This document shows, in pieces, positions 40,859-50,387 of a DNA stretch of 63,582 nucleotides. The notes under the pieces are model-generated. The model saw only the letters and a list, made by a program, of their open reading frames with translations. It was not told the origin of the DNA and searched no databases. The stretch is from assembly GCA_017500825.1 (NCBI GenBank), contig JAFVYB010000003.1:1-63582 (forward strand). Reading direction: 5' to 3'. Position numbers and translations under genes: made by a program. Source of the stretch: Myxococcaceae bacterium (GTDB lineage: Bacteria > Myxococcota > Myxococcia > Myxococcales > UBA5297). The stretch's first letter is position 1; every line of letters begins with the position of its first letter.

Positions 40859-43537
40859 TCAGCCGATCGATTTGCCGCCCTGGCGTTCGCCGCCGTGGGC
40901 GTCGCTTCCTGAAGCGGTCTGGGACCGCGAGGTTTCGGGGGACTTGGCATCGACGGCTTTGACCTCCGCGGGCGTGATCAGCGCCGCCTCGCGCGGGGTC
41001 TCCTCTTTGCTCGCCGCCAGCTCCTTCACGTCCTTGCTCTCGGTGAGCTGCGTCCGCGTGCAGGAGAGCGCCTGCGCCGGATACTCGGGCCGCGAGTGGT
41101 AGATGCCGCCGAGCACCTGGAAGAATGCCTTCCCGATCTCGTTCAGGTCGCGCAGCGTCAGGTCGCACTCGTCGAGCTGGCCGTCGGAAAAGACGCCGTT
41201 GATGACCGACTGCACGAGTGCCTGGAGCTTGGCTGGCGTCGGATTTTGCATGGCCCGCGACGAGGCCTCGACCACGTCGGCGATCATCACCAGCGCCGTC
41301 TCGCGCGACTGCGGTTTGGGGCCCGGGTAGCAGTAGAGGCTCTGATCGACGGGTTGCGGATCGGCCTTGCCCTCCTGGTCGGCCACGGCCTTGCTGTAGA
41401 AGTAGCTGATGACGCGCGTGCCGTGATGCTGGGGGATGGCGGCGGCGACGGGGGCCGGCAGCTTGTAGTGGCGCGCGAGCTCCAGTCCGTCGGTGACGTG
41501 GCGCTTGATGATCAGCGCGCTCATCTGCGGCGCCAGCTTGTTGTGCTTGTTGTCGCCGCGCTGGTTCTCCGCGAAGTAGAGCGGATTTCGGCCCTTGCCG
41601 ATGTCGTGGTAATAGGCGCAGACGCGCGCCAGCAGGGGGATGGCGCCGATCGCCTCGGCGGCCGCTTCGACGAGCGAGCCGATGATGATCGAGTGGTGGT
41701 AGGTGCCGGGCGCCTGGAGAATCAGCTCCTTGAGCGCCGGGTGGTTGAGGTTCGCCAGCTCCAGAAGCTTGATGTCCGTCGTGTAGCCAAAGAGCGCTTC
41801 AATCAGCGGGGTGAGGCCGATCACGAGCATGGGGACGAGCACCGCGCCGCCGATGAGGGCCACGCTCGCCGAGACCACCGCCTCCTGAACGCCCATCTTC
41901 GAGCTGAGCAGCGAGAGGATGACGACGAAGCCGGCGTTGACAGCGCCCGTCCACAGGCCGGCCTTGAACAGGGCGACGCGATCGTTGGCGCGCGCCACGC
42001 GGTTGCAGGCGACGAGCGAGCCGACCAGGGCGTAGAGCGAGAGCGAAAGCGAGCTGCCCGAGGCGATCCCGGCCAGGCCGGCGAAGACGATCGAAAAGAC
42101 GAGCGCTGCCTCGGCCGTGAGGATGAAGCGGACCAGCATCGCGCCAGCCGCGAAGGGCGCCAGGTAGTAGAGCGCCTCTGGGCTGATGTCGGCGAAGTGG
42201 TCCTGCATGCCGTCGCCAATCGCGAACACCATCCGCGCCACGAAGAGCATCGTGACGAGCGTCAGGGCGAGGAAGAGCTTGTCGCGGACCGTCGGACGGT
42301 AGCGCCTCAGCGAGCGCAGCGCGAAGCAGTGAACGACGATGATCAGGGCGATGGCGAAGAGCGCCGAACCGAAGCGCGTGGCGGCCAGGTCCTGCCCCCC
42401 GGCCTGCTGATTGATTGAGGCGAAAATGTTGATGTGCCTCGACTCGAACTTCTCGCCGTCGCCGATGATCTTTTCGCCCTTCTTCAGCTGGATCACGACC
42501 GGCTTGACCGAATCGCCGGCATGGCGGCGGCGGCCTTCCGTCTCCTGGGCGTTGTAGATGACGTTGATGCGTACCTGGCGCGTGGCGATGTTGAGCAGCC
42601 CCTGGCGCAGAAGAGGCGACATCTTCGAGAGATCGCGCCCGCTTTCGCTCATCCAGCGCTCGGCCTCCTGGGGGATCTCGCTGAACTCGCGGATGGCGCT
42701 GACATCGCGGACCAGAATCTCGCGCAGATGCGTCGCCCCATCGCGCTTGCGCATCGTGATGCCGTTTTTGGCGGCGATGGCGAGCGCCTCGCGGTTCTCG
42801 GTCACACCCTGGGTGTAGGCGCGCCTGATCAGCTCCAGAACGACCTCCTGGCTCTCGCGTGAGAAGCGATCGCCTACGAGCGCCTCGAAGTATTCGTCGT
42901 CGATGTGCAGCTGCAGCTGCTGACGCCAGCTCTCGCGCAGTCCGAAGAGCGTCTCTCTGTAGAGCGCCTCCCGATTGGGGACCTCGGGAAGCGGCTTGAG
43001 AACGGCGCCCACCTTGCCAGAAGCCTCGTCCGCCTGCGCCTCGCGGCCTTTGCTCTCCGCCTGGCGTGACCGCTCTGCCTCGCGCGCCGCCTCTGCCTGC
43101 TGCGCCTGTGAGTCCACCTTGGCCAGCGCCGCGCGCATCAGCTCAAAGGCGCCATTCACCCGATCGAGCGCCGCCTTCGAGACGGAGAGGTCCTCGTCAT
43201 AGACGGGCAACACGGCATCGCGCGCTTCCAGGCGCTTGCGCGCTGTCGTCTCGTCATCGGGGATGTCGTAGTCGCGGTTGGCCTTGATGACCTTTTGCGA
43301 AATCCGGCCAATCGAGGACGCGTCGTGGTCGTAGGGCTGGCGCGTGGAAAAGAGTTCGGGCGCGAGGAGCCAAGAGGCGATCACGCCGAGGCCCACGATG
43401 AGCAGCAGGTTGACGGCGGCCGCTTTTCGGTCGGGCGGCAGGCGCTTGTAGAGGCGCTGTTTGATCGATCTGGCTTCGGGTGGCTTGGAGCCCTTCCCCT
43501 GGGGGGACGACAACTCGCTCTTGCTCTCTCTGGCCAT
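40859..43537 (-). CDS. 7TM-HD family phosphohydrolase (PgpH-like)
   Basis: PgpH proteins hydrolyse cyclic di-AMP and control osmolyte transport and wall homeostasis. The 892-residue product has an N-terminal transmembrane helix (about 37-55), an extracytoplasmic 7TMR-HDED domain (to about 390), a 7-helix membrane region (about 410-610) and a C-terminal HD domain. The HD domain shows TYHHSIIIGSLVEAA, YYHDIGKG with the His644-Asp645 pair, and AIPQHHGT. All metal ligands look present. The C-terminal tail (after about 815) is Glu/Lys/Ser-rich. The ATG at 43537 begins MARESKSEL; its ribosome-binding site is weak. No diadenylate cyclase is in the window. Confidence 0.92.
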   Translation of the reverse strand: MARESKSELSSPQGKGSKPPEARSIKQRLYKRLPPDRKAAAVNLLLIVGLGVIASWLLAPELFSTRQPYDHDASSIGRISQKVIKANRDYDIPDDETTARKRLEARDAVLPVYDEDLSVSKAALDRVNGAFELMRAALAKVDSQAQQAEAAREAERSRQAESKGREAQADEASGKVGAVLKPLPEVPNREALYRETLFGLRESWRQQLQLHIDDEYFEALVGDRFSRESQEVVLELIRRAYTQGVTENREALAIAAKNGITMRKRDGATHLREILVRDVSAIREFSEIPQEAERWMSESGRDLSKMSPLLRQGLLNIATRQVRINVIYNAQETEGRRRHAGDSVKPVVIQLKKGEKIIGDGEKFESRHINIFASINQQAGGQDLAATRFGSALFAIALIIVVHCFALRSLRRYRPTVRDKLFLALTLVTMLFVARMVFAIGDGMQDHFADISPEALYYLAPFAAGAMLVRFILTAEAALVFSIVFAGLAGIASGSSLSLSLYALVGSLVACNRVARANDRVALFKAGLWTGAVNAGFVVILSLLSSKMGVQEAVVSASVALIGGAVLVPMLVIGLTPLIEALFGYTTDIKLLELANLNHPALKELILQAPGTYHHSIIIGSLVEAAAEAIGAIPLLARVCAYYHDIGKGRNPLYFAENQRGDNKHNKLAPQMSALIIKRHVTDGLELARHYKLPAPVAAAIPQHHGTRVISYFYSKAVADQEGKADPQPVDQSLYCYPGPKPQSRETALVMIADVVEASSRAMQNPTPAKLQALVQSVINGVFSDGQLDECDLTLRDLNEIGKAFFQVLGGIYHSRPEYPAQALSCTRTQLTESKDVKELAASKEETPREAALITPAEVKAVDAKSPETSRSQTASGSDAHGGERQGGKSIG

Positions 43538-43955
43538 GCGTGGGGTCTCTTCCGACGGGCCTCTGGGCGGCGGTGAAGCGGTTGGGCTCCGGGCGCCACT
43601 GGCGAGGTCCTGCGCAAGGATGTGTGTGGGGTGCGAGGCGGGGCGTGCCACGGGACTCAGGGGACCACTGCTGGCGGCACGGATTATGCATTCATCTTAT
43701 ATATTTACGCATATCCCGTCTCCGACGCGGGCGCTGGGGACGATTCGACGGTCCCGACAGAGTCTCGGCGCGACCGCTCTCCCTTTCTTGCCCGCCATGT
43801 TGCTGCTAGGCAGGCGCCGCTTTTCACGCCGCGCTGGCGACGGTGGAGAGTGAGCCGCCCTGACCCCGCCCCAACGGCGGAATTCGCGGCGGCGGCTCTT
43901 CCTTCTTTCCTTCCGCCGATGTCAACCAGACGGAAGCTCTCTGGAGGCATTTGAG
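43538..43955. other. Intergenic region between divergent 7TM-HD and cysteine-rich lipoprotein genes
   Basis: This 418-bp spacer has a conspicuous AT-rich patch at 43683-43713 (GCATTCATCTTATATATTTACGC in part). On the minus strand it reads TATATAAG and CATAAT, plausible -10 elements for the 7TM-HD gene. On the plus strand TTGCTGCTAGGC at 43802-43811 precedes GCGCCGCTTTT, the promoter-like context seen before other genes. No gene is supported. Confidence 0.5.
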
Positions 43956-45626
43956 ATGAGACGTTTTGGGCTGTTGATGGGTCTCGCGCTGTTGTTCGCC
44001 CTGGCCTGCGACGAATCGACTGAAAACGACGGCTGCGCCGAGGGCGCCTACGAGCAATGCACCTGCGACTCGGGAGCGACCGGCACGCGCCTGTGCTCGA
44101 ATGGCGAGTTTGGCGACTGTGTCTGTTCGACGCCCCTGCCGCCTGTGGACGCGTGCGACGGCGTTCAATGTGAGGCGCACGAGCAGTGCGTGAGCGGAGC
44201 GTGCCAACTTTTGCCTGGGCGCTGCGATTCCAACGACGACTGCCTGGCCGAAACGCCTGTCTGCGATGGCGAGACCAACACCTGCGTCGCCGCTGAAGAG
44301 AGCGACCTCTGCGGTGGCGAGGTCTGCCCGAGCTACAAGTCATGCCTCAACGACGAGTGCGTGCTTTCGCCAGGCGCCTGCGAGAGCGACAACGACTGCA
44401 CCGAATATCAGCCAAAATGCGACATCGCCGCACACGCCTGCGTCGCCCGCTGCCACGGCGTCTCCTGCGAGAGCTACGAGCAGTGTGACGAATCGACCGG
44501 CGCCTGCGAACTCGCCGAGGGGCGCTGCGCGAATGACAGCGACTGCCCTTCCGAGAGGCCAAACTGCAGCAGCTCACACGTCTGCGTCGAAGACCTGAAC
44601 AACGACCCCTGCAACGGCGTCACCTGCGAGAGCCACGAGTATTGCTCCGAGGGAAATTGCCTCCTCAATCCCGGCAGGTGCGACGTTGACGGCGACTGCT
44701 CCGGCAGCACCCCCAAGTGCGACACCAGCGCACATAACTGCGTCGCCCGCTGCCACGGCGTCTCCTGTGAGAGCTACGAGCAGTGCGTCGAGGCCACCGG
44801 CACCTGCGAGCTCAAGGCTGGCGCTTGCGAGAGCGACGGCGACTGCTCCGGCAGCACCCCTAAGTGCGACACCGGCACACACACCTGCGTCGCCGACGCG
44901 GAGACCAGCCTCTGCGCCGGCGTCACCTGCACCAACGGCGCGCAGTGCGACGAGGCCACCGGCCACTGCGTGAACGTGGACGAGATCGTCTGCGCGGCCG
45001 ACAGCGACTGCCCCTCGTTCGCCAACATCTGCGACGACCTCGGCGCCTGCGTGGATCAGAACCAGTGCACCTGGCGCACCTGCGATCCCCCTGCCACCTG
45101 CACGAACAACGGCGGCTATGCCCAGTGCAACTGCGTGTTTGGCTACAAGCACAACGTCGGCAGCGGCTGTCTGGCGCTCACCGAGGACGAGGCGGTCGTC
45201 TGGTGCGGCATCCAGTGGGTCACCGGCTGGGACAACAACCAGACCGATTTTTCCGTGGGCGACGAGGTCATCGTCTACGCGCAGGTCTACGTGCCGAACG
45301 TCACCGGCCAGGGCCGGGAGGAGCCGAACGGCGTGAAGGCCGAGCTTCTCACAACGACCGGCGAGGTCATCCTGCCTCTGGAGATCCACCGCTTCACCCG
45401 CATCCCGGCCACCCGGAACGAGGCGTTCAGCTGCTCCGACAACAGCTGCAACAACCACGAATACATGGCGGCGCTGCCCACCTCTGAGGCGGCCAATCTG
45501 CGCTTCGTCTTCCGCTACTCGCGCGACAACGGCACCTCATGGAACTACTGCGGCGTGTCCGGAGAGGATTCGCTGCTCAACGCCAGCTCGACGGCGGACA
45601 AGTTCGGCACGGTCAACATCAGGTAG
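43956..45626 (+). CDS. Cysteine-rich repeat lipoprotein
   Basis: The 556-residue product has a lipobox at Cys18 (FALAC). From about 28 to 345 are tandem disulfide-rich units, each with C-[GD]-V-x-C-E-x-x-E-x-C and then CxxDxDC...PxCD...CV; examples are CHGVSCESYEQC and CESDGDCSGSTPKC. An EGF-like module (CDPPATCTNNGGYAQCNCVFGY) follows near 367-395. The final 150 residues form a beta-rich domain (IQWVTGWDNNQTDF, VYAQVYVP, RFVFRYSRDNG). It is probably an outward-facing adhesive or protective lipoprotein; function is unknown. Exact DNA repeats show recent internal duplication. The ATG follows GGAGGCATTTGAG. It ends in a strong terminator and is monocistronic. Confidence 0.85.
   Translation: MRRFGLLMGLALLFALACDESTENDGCAEGAYEQCTCDSGATGTRLCSNGEFGDCVCSTPLPPVDACDGVQCEAHEQCVSGACQLLPGRCDSNDDCLAETPVCDGETNTCVAAEESDLCGGEVCPSYKSCLNDECVLSPGACESDNDCTEYQPKCDIAAHACVARCHGVSCESYEQCDESTGACELAEGRCANDSDCPSERPNCSSSHVCVEDLNNDPCNGVTCESHEYCSEGNCLLNPGRCDVDGDCSGSTPKCDTSAHNCVARCHGVSCESYEQCVEATGTCELKAGACESDGDCSGSTPKCDTGTHTCVADAETSLCAGVTCTNGAQCDEATGHCVNVDEIVCAADSDCPSFANICDDLGACVDQNQCTWRTCDPPATCTNNGGYAQCNCVFGYKHNVGSGCLALTEDEAVVWCGIQWVTGWDNNQTDFSVGDEVIVYAQVYVPNVTGQGREEPNGVKAELLTTTGEVILPLEIHRFTRIPATRNEAFSCSDNSCNNHEYMAALPTSEAANLRFVFRYSRDNGTSWNYCGVSGEDSLLNASSTADKFGTVNIR
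44439..44786 (+). repeat. Near-identical in-frame DNA repeats in cysteine-rich lipoprotein
   Basis: The 46 nt at 44439-44484 match 44739-44784 with one mismatch, exactly 300 bp (100 codons) apart. They encode CVARCHGVSCESYEQC. A 39-nt pair (44688-44726 and 44835-44873, one mismatch) is 147 bp apart. Confidence 0.8.
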
Positions 45627-45649
45627 GACTCACTGCTACCCAAACTCGG

Positions 45650-45687
45650 CGGGCGCTTCTCCAGTGCGGGAGGCGCCCGTTTTTTTT
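45650..45687 (+). terminator. Intrinsic terminator of the cysteine-rich lipoprotein
   Basis: CGGGCGC (45650-45656) pairs with GCGCCCG (45673-45679), extended inward by TCTCC and GGGAG, and followed by eight T residues. Confidence 0.92.
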
Positions 45688-45859
45688 GCGCGCGTGCTCT
45701 GTCCTGGCGCTGTCCAGACAGAGAGGGCGCGACATCGACGACAAGACGCCGCTCAACGGCAGCGCACACCGACGGGGGTGGCCACACGGCGCAGCGCCCG
45801 ACTCTGGAACGACTCTGGCCCGAGCGCTTTGACCCGCCCTCTCACTCATCGAGCGCGGC

Positions 45860-46366
45860 TCAGCGCAGCGGCTTGACGTAGGCGATCTGCGTCACGTCGC
45901 GGTCGTCCGAGGCCGAGGCGAGCGTCGTCACGCGACCGTCGGCGGCGCGCAGGCGTCGGCACAGCTCCCGGTTGATGTTCTGCAGCACCATCACGTAGCC
46001 GCGCACGTCCGCCTGATAGAATCGGTAGAGGTCCATGTTCGTCAGTTCGAGCAGGACGACATCGGTCTCCGCCTGAGCTGTCGCCGGGCGGGGTTGCATC
46101 TCGATCAGCGTCGTCTCGCCGAAAAAATCGCCCGGGCGCAGCCGCACAAGGCGCACCTGCTGGCCCTCCCGACCGGAGCGCACCATCAGGATCTCGCCGG
46201 ACTGGATGAGATACATCGACGCGCCGCGGTCGCCCTCGACGAAGATGGTCGCGCCCTCGCGGAAGGTGTGCCGCTTGAGCATCGCGCTCAGCCGATCGAG
46301 GGAGCCTTCATCGAGGCCGCCAAAGAAGGGTGTCCTGGCGAGAAATTCCTTGAGTGTTCTCTGCAT
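45860..46366 (-). CDS. Cyclic nucleotide-binding-domain protein
   Basis: The 168-residue product is a single CNB domain without the Crp helix-turn-helix: TPFFGGLDEGSLDRLSAMLK, IFVEGDRGASMYLIQSGEI, RLRPGDFFGETTLI and PATAQAETDVVLLELT. The phosphate-binding cassette (GDFFGETTLIEMQPRPATAQA) has the expected Glu but proline-arginine where cAMP binders have Ar-A, so ligand choice is uncertain. Residues after about 120 form a long helix. It may act as a stand-alone regulatory subunit or sensor. The ATG at 46366 begins conserved sequence; no clear Shine-Dalgarno is seen. It is divergent from the secreted-protein gene. Confidence 0.85.
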   Translation of the reverse strand: MQRTLKEFLARTPFFGGLDEGSLDRLSAMLKRHTFREGATIFVEGDRGASMYLIQSGEILMVRSGREGQQVRLVRLRPGDFFGETTLIEMQPRPATAQAETDVVLLELTNMDLYRFYQADVRGYVMVLQNINRELCRRLRAADGRVTTLASASDDRDVTQIAYVKPLR

Positions 46367-46534
46367 GGTTGTCGTCCGCGTCAGTCCCGGCGCTGTCCGG
46401 CCAGGCCGCATCTCCCAGTCAAAAGGCGGGGCCGGATACACGCTCGAACGGCGGTGTCTCAAGCTCTTGACAGCGCCTTTCCCGCGCCCGCGGCGACGCC
46501 CGAACATCGCGCCGCGCCATCGGCTCAAGGCCGT

Positions 46535-46560
46535 TTGACCCATGGCCGCGATCGTATAAG
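46535..46560 (+). promoter_or_regulatory. Promoter-like element before the surface-protein operon
   Basis: TATAAG at 46555-46560 followed by GCGGCGCCC, with TTGACC at 46535-46540. The spacer is only 14 nt, so the true -35 may differ. It lies 82 bp before the first gene of the run. Confidence 0.45.
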
Positions 46561-46641
46561 GCGGCGCCCCCGCTGGCGGCCCCCTGGCCCATCCCTGTGC
46601 ACTTTGCCGCCCTCGGCCACCTTCCACTTCGAGAGGAACGC

Positions 46642-47592
46642 ATGTCACGCCATCCCAAATCCACCCTCCTCGCCCTCGCCTGCGCCCTCGGACTCACCCT
46701 GTCCACGGCCCCCGACAGCGAGGCTGCCCAGAGACGCGCGCGCATCGCCAAGGTCCGGCCGACCTACGCCTATCTCGTCCCCGACAGCAGCCAGATCACC
46801 GAGAGCGAGACCGATCTGCTCAAGAGCGCCCTGGCCAAATCCAAGCGCCGCCGCGGCGTCAAAAAGGCGGAGCTCGTCGACAACAAGGAAATCCGCCTCG
46901 AAATCGACCCCAGGACCTTCAAGCCGGAGAACGCGATCCTGGACCTGGACGGCCTGCGCGTCGAAATGCGCCTGCCCTACAAATGGATCGAGCTGCGCGT
47001 GGCCGAAGGCGCACACTTCCCGCCGCGCGGCGAGATCAACGACGAAGACGTGCTCGTCATCGAGGTCAGCCCGGCGCTGCGCGAGGCCATTGACCAGGCT
47101 GTGAACTTCTCCATGCCCCTGCGCATGAAGTGTCTCGGCAAGATCGACTCGCCCAAGGCGAACGAGGCCACGCTGATGCGCTTCCAGAACGAAAAGCTCG
47201 CGCCGCACCTGATGATTCCGTTCATGGCCACCGCCGACTTCGACGGCGACAAGCGGCCCGACCTCTTTCTGCGGTTCAAAAACCTGCCGGAGATGATCGT
47301 CTTCAACGGCAAGGACGGCCTCAAGGTCCACCCGCTGACGCGCCCGCCCTCTGAGCTGACCTCGATCCCGCGCTGCGATCAGAACCCGCTGCAATACGCG
47401 CGCGCCGTTCCCAAAAAGCAGGTCCAGTGCCTCTCCACGGACAAGAAGCCCAAGGGGATGAAGGGCGACGCCTTTGAGCTGGTGCGCCACAACATGAGCA
47501 ACAAGCTGTTGATGTGGGACGGCGGCAAGATCACCTCGTGTGAGCCGCTCGGCGAGGGCGCGCTGCCCTCCGCGGACACCGAAGAGGAATAG
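46642..47592 (+). CDS. Secreted protein of unknown function with FG-GAP-like motif
   Basis: The 316-residue product has a cleavable signal peptide (about 1-27, ending SEA) without a lipobox. The first 150 residues are charged and beta-rich (TYAYLVPDSSQITESETDLL, ILDLDGLRVEM). A DFDGDKRPDLFLRF segment near 200-212 is a calcium-binding-like DxDGDxxxDL motif typical of FG-GAP repeats, but only one copy is present. The C-terminus has CxxC-poor paired cysteines. I do not recognise the family. The ATG at 46642 follows GAGAGGAACGC. It ends 71 bp before the VWA lipoprotein and probably opens that operon. Confidence 0.75.
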   Translation: MSRHPKSTLLALACALGLTLSTAPDSEAAQRRARIAKVRPTYAYLVPDSSQITESETDLLKSALAKSKRRRGVKKAELVDNKEIRLEIDPRTFKPENAILDLDGLRVEMRLPYKWIELRVAEGAHFPPRGEINDEDVLVIEVSPALREAIDQAVNFSMPLRMKCLGKIDSPKANEATLMRFQNEKLAPHLMIPFMATADFDGDKRPDLFLRFKNLPEMIVFNGKDGLKVHPLTRPPSELTSIPRCDQNPLQYARAVPKKQVQCLSTDKKPKGMKGDAFELVRHNMSNKLLMWDGGKITSCEPLGEGALPSADTEEE

Positions 47593-47663
47593 GCTCGACG
47601 CGCGATGGGCCCCAGTCCCCCAAACTGCGAGCCCATGCCGCCTGCCGACGAGGACTGCCCGAG

Positions 47664-48803
47664 ATGCCGCTTCGCCTGCCTGCCGTTGCCCGTGCCGCCC
47701 TGTGCCTCTCGCTCGTCGCCGTGACGGGCGCCTGTGAGGAAAAGCGGCTCGTCCAGCTCGATGTCGACGGCTTCCGCCAGGATGTCTTTGAGCAGGAGGC
47801 CGCGTCCAAGCTCGACCTCCTTTGGGTCGTCGACAACTCGGGCTCGATGGCGCCGCACCAGGCGCGTCTGGCGGCCGGACTCAGGCGGTTCATGACGCTG
47901 CTCGATCGTGGGCTCGTCGACTACCGCATCGCCGTCGCCACCTCCGACGCTCTCGCCGATGGCGGTCAGTTCCATGGCGCGCCTGCCATTGTCACGCCAC
48001 GCCTGGCCGATCCGGTCGCCGCCTTTCAGCGCAACGTCCAAGTCGGGACGGACGGCACGGGGCACGAGGAGGCCTTTGAGGCGGCGCGTCTGGCGATCGA
48101 GCGCGAGCAAATCCGCGCGGCGGAGGCCTTCGAGCGACAGGCTGAATGTCAGGCGGCGTGCGCGGACAACGCCTGTCGACAGGCGTGCGAATCGGCCCAT
48201 GAGCCCGAGTTCATGCGCCCGAGCGCCCACCTCCACCTCATCTTCGTCTCGGACGAGGACGAGCAGAGCGTGGGCGAATTGCGGTTTTTCCAGCGCTTCT
48301 TCGAGACCTCGCTCGGCGTCGGCAACGAGGACTCGGTGCGCGTGGCCACGCTGTGCGGCGAAGTGCCCACCTCGACTTGTGCCCGCGCCCCCGGCGTCCG
48401 CTTCCGCGCCCTCGTCGACGCCATGGACGGCATCGCGGCGCCCATCTGCGACGACAATTTCGAGACCCACCTGGAGGCCATCGCCCTCGACGCGGCCGGC
48501 CTCAGGCGCAAGTTCACGCTCTCGAACAAGGCCGACCCCGCCACACTGTCGATCGAGATCGCCTACCGCTGCGACAGCGAGGAAGCGCACATCGGCACCT
48601 GCCAGGAGCGCCACGACGACTGCGCGGGACAGGCGCCATCGACCCTCGGCATCCGCTGCGTGCCGCCCGCCGACGCGGAAAACGGCTGGACCTTCGAGGA
48701 GCGCGCCAACGCCATTCTCTTCCACGGCGACGCCCTGCCCGGCCTGCGCGCGCGCGTCATCGCCAGCTACCACGTCCACGAGTCGGCCCTCTCGCCGCGC
48801 TGA
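47664..48803 (+). CDS. Lipoprotein with von Willebrand factor A domain
   Basis: The 379-residue product has a lipobox at Cys24 (VTGAC). A VWA-like domain starts at about 48 with LDLLWVVDNSGSM (MIDAS Asp57, Ser59, Ser61) and includes DYRIAVATSDAL, HLHLIFVSDEDE and RALVDAMDGIAAPIC. VWA domains bind metal-dependent protein ligands, and this is common in surface proteins of myxobacterial relatives. A cysteine-rich insertion (CQAACADNACRQAC) sits at about 153-173. A C-terminal beta domain follows. The ATG follows GAGGA at 9 nt. The gene begins a tight run of lipoprotein genes and may present a ligand-binding arm. Confidence 0.85.
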   Translation: MPLRLPAVARAALCLSLVAVTGACEEKRLVQLDVDGFRQDVFEQEAASKLDLLWVVDNSGSMAPHQARLAAGLRRFMTLLDRGLVDYRIAVATSDALADGGQFHGAPAIVTPRLADPVAAFQRNVQVGTDGTGHEEAFEAARLAIEREQIRAAEAFERQAECQAACADNACRQACESAHEPEFMRPSAHLHLIFVSDEDEQSVGELRFFQRFFETSLGVGNEDSVRVATLCGEVPTSTCARAPGVRFRALVDAMDGIAAPICDDNFETHLEAIALDAAGLRRKFTLSNKADPATLSIEIAYRCDSEEAHIGTCQERHDDCAGQAPSTLGIRCVPPADAENGWTFEERANAILFHGDALPGLRARVIASYHVHESALSPR

Positions 48804-48911
48804 CATGTCCCAAGCGCCCTGCCGCGACTGTCCGCGCCAAAGCCGTCGCCGCCGCCTCTCACGATCGCGCCCGCGTTCACCGCGCCTTCCGCGCTTCCAT
48901 CGACACACGCC

Positions 48912-50387
48912 ATGCCAGTCTGCCGCCCCCCCTTCGCTTCTCACGCCCGCCTCGCCTGCCTCACGACCCTCCTCGCGCTGGCCCTGGGCTGCGGTGGAGG
49001 CGGCACGGTCGCGCTCACGCCCCAACTCGTCCTCCACGGCGCCGCCCTCGACTTTGGCGAAGTGCCGGTCCTGACAACGGCGGAGGCAACGATTCGACTC
49101 GACAACCTCGGCGGCGGCCCGCTCTCCATCTTCGAGACGCGCGTCGATCCCGCGGACGCGCCCGTGGCCATCCTCGAAGCGCCGAGCTCGATCGCCTCGG
49201 GCGAACACGCCTCAATCGTCCTCGCCTACACGCCGCCAGCGCTCGGCACGCTCGACGCCACCTTGCGCCTGACGACGGACGACCCGGATCGACCGTCCGT
49301 TTCCCTCGCGCTCCAGGGGCATTCGTCCACCCAGGGCCGCGCCGAAGTGAGCGCCTCGCTCGACTTCGCGGGCGTCTGCGAGGGCGTCGAGCGACTGGGG
49401 CGGATCGACATTCGTTCGACTGGGACCGCTCCGCTTTCGCTGACGGGCGTCGAGCTCGTTCAGACGGGCGATGGCGCGGATTTTTCGTTTGTCGGGTCCA
49501 CGCGCACGCCGGTCGCCATTCCGCCGGGCGAGTCGATTTCGCTGCCACTGCGCTACCAGCCCGCCTTTGGCGCCCCGTCCCCGGCTGCGGCCACACTCGT
49601 CCTCACGACGAGCGATCCCGAACAGCCGCGCGTCGACCTCGCCCTCAACGCGTCGATCAACCGCGCGCCCATCGCCCACATCGCGCCCTTTCCGGCCCTG
49701 GCGCCCGGCTCCATCCTCAGTCTCGACGGCACCGGCTCGACCGATCCCGAGGGGCAGACGCCGCTCACCCACGCCTGGACGCTGGAGCGCGCGCCGGACG
49801 ACTCGCGGACCGCCATCGAAGACGCCACCGCCGCACAGACCGCGCTCACCATCGACGCGGCCGGCGCCTACGACCTCGCGCTCACGGTCACCGACGCTGC
49901 GGGCTGCGCCTCTCAAACCGTCCGCGCCACCGCTCTGGCCCAGACCGCCGAAGCCCTGCGCTTCGAACTCTTCTGGGACAACCTCGACAGCGACCTCGAC
50001 CTGCATCTGACGCCCGAGGGCGGCGACTTCTTTGGCCCGCTCGACTGCCACTTCGCCGAGGGCCAGCTCTCGCCGGACTGGGGCGTTTTGGGCGAGGCGG
50101 GCGACGACCCGACGCTCATTCGCGACGCGCTCAGCGGCTACGGCCCGGAGATCATTTCCCTTCCCGACCCGACCGCCGGCACCTACCGCGCCCTCGTCCA
50201 CTACTTTTCGGCGCATCACGAGCGCGCCCCGGCGACGACAGCCACGTTGCGCCTCTACCGGTTCGGCGTCCTCGTCCGCGAAGCGCGCCGCGCGCTCAGT
50301 CTCGAAGACGCGCGCTGGGAAGTGCTCTCCGTGACCTGGCCCGGCGGCGATTTCTCGCTCATCGACCTCTGCGAGGGCTGCGAATGA
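48912..50387 (+). CDS. Lipoprotein with ASH-like and PKD-like domains
   Basis: The 491-residue product has a lipobox at Cys27 (LALALGC). Two choice-of-anchor-D/ASH-type beta domains follow (about 38-140 LDFGEVPVLTTAEATIRLDN and IVLAYTPPALGTLDATLRL; about 150-255 LDFAGVCEGVERLG and SLPLRYQPAFG). A PKD-like domain (about 265-345) contains LDGTGSTDPEGQTPL, VTDAAG. The last 140 residues (FELFWDNLDSDLDLHLTPEG) match a domain often found in similar lipoproteins. Pure beta structure suggests a surface spacer or adhesive protein. No Shine-Dalgarno is evident at the ATG. The stop overlaps the next start (ATGA), indicating translational coupling. Confidence 0.85.
   Translation: MPVCRPPFASHARLACLTTLLALALGCGGGGTVALTPQLVLHGAALDFGEVPVLTTAEATIRLDNLGGGPLSIFETRVDPADAPVAILEAPSSIASGEHASIVLAYTPPALGTLDATLRLTTDDPDRPSVSLALQGHSSTQGRAEVSASLDFAGVCEGVERLGRIDIRSTGTAPLSLTGVELVQTGDGADFSFVGSTRTPVAIPPGESISLPLRYQPAFGAPSPAAATLVLTTSDPEQPRVDLALNASINRAPIAHIAPFPALAPGSILSLDGTGSTDPEGQTPLTHAWTLERAPDDSRTAIEDATAAQTALTIDAAGAYDLALTVTDAAGCASQTVRATALAQTAEALRFELFWDNLDSDLDLHLTPEGGDFFGPLDCHFAEGQLSPDWGVLGEAGDDPTLIRDALSGYGPEIISLPDPTAGTYRALVHYFSAHHERAPATTATLRLYRFGVLVREARRALSLEDARWEVLSVTWPGGDFSLIDLCEGCE

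Noticed and set aside
44439..44873. Possible CRISPR-like or VNTR array
   Set aside because: The repeats are in frame inside a coding sequence, irregularly spaced and encode cysteine modules; no CRISPR repeats or cas genes are present.
46535..46560. TTGACC/TATAAG as a standard sigma-70 promoter
   Set aside because: The 14-nt spacer is too short for a confident call; only the -10-like part is kept as promoter-like.
48353..50383. N-terminal extension of the EPND lipoprotein frame
   Set aside because: This part of the frame is Arg/Pro-rich and overlaps the VWA and ASH/PKD genes. The real start is the ATG at 50384 with a signal peptide and lipobox.
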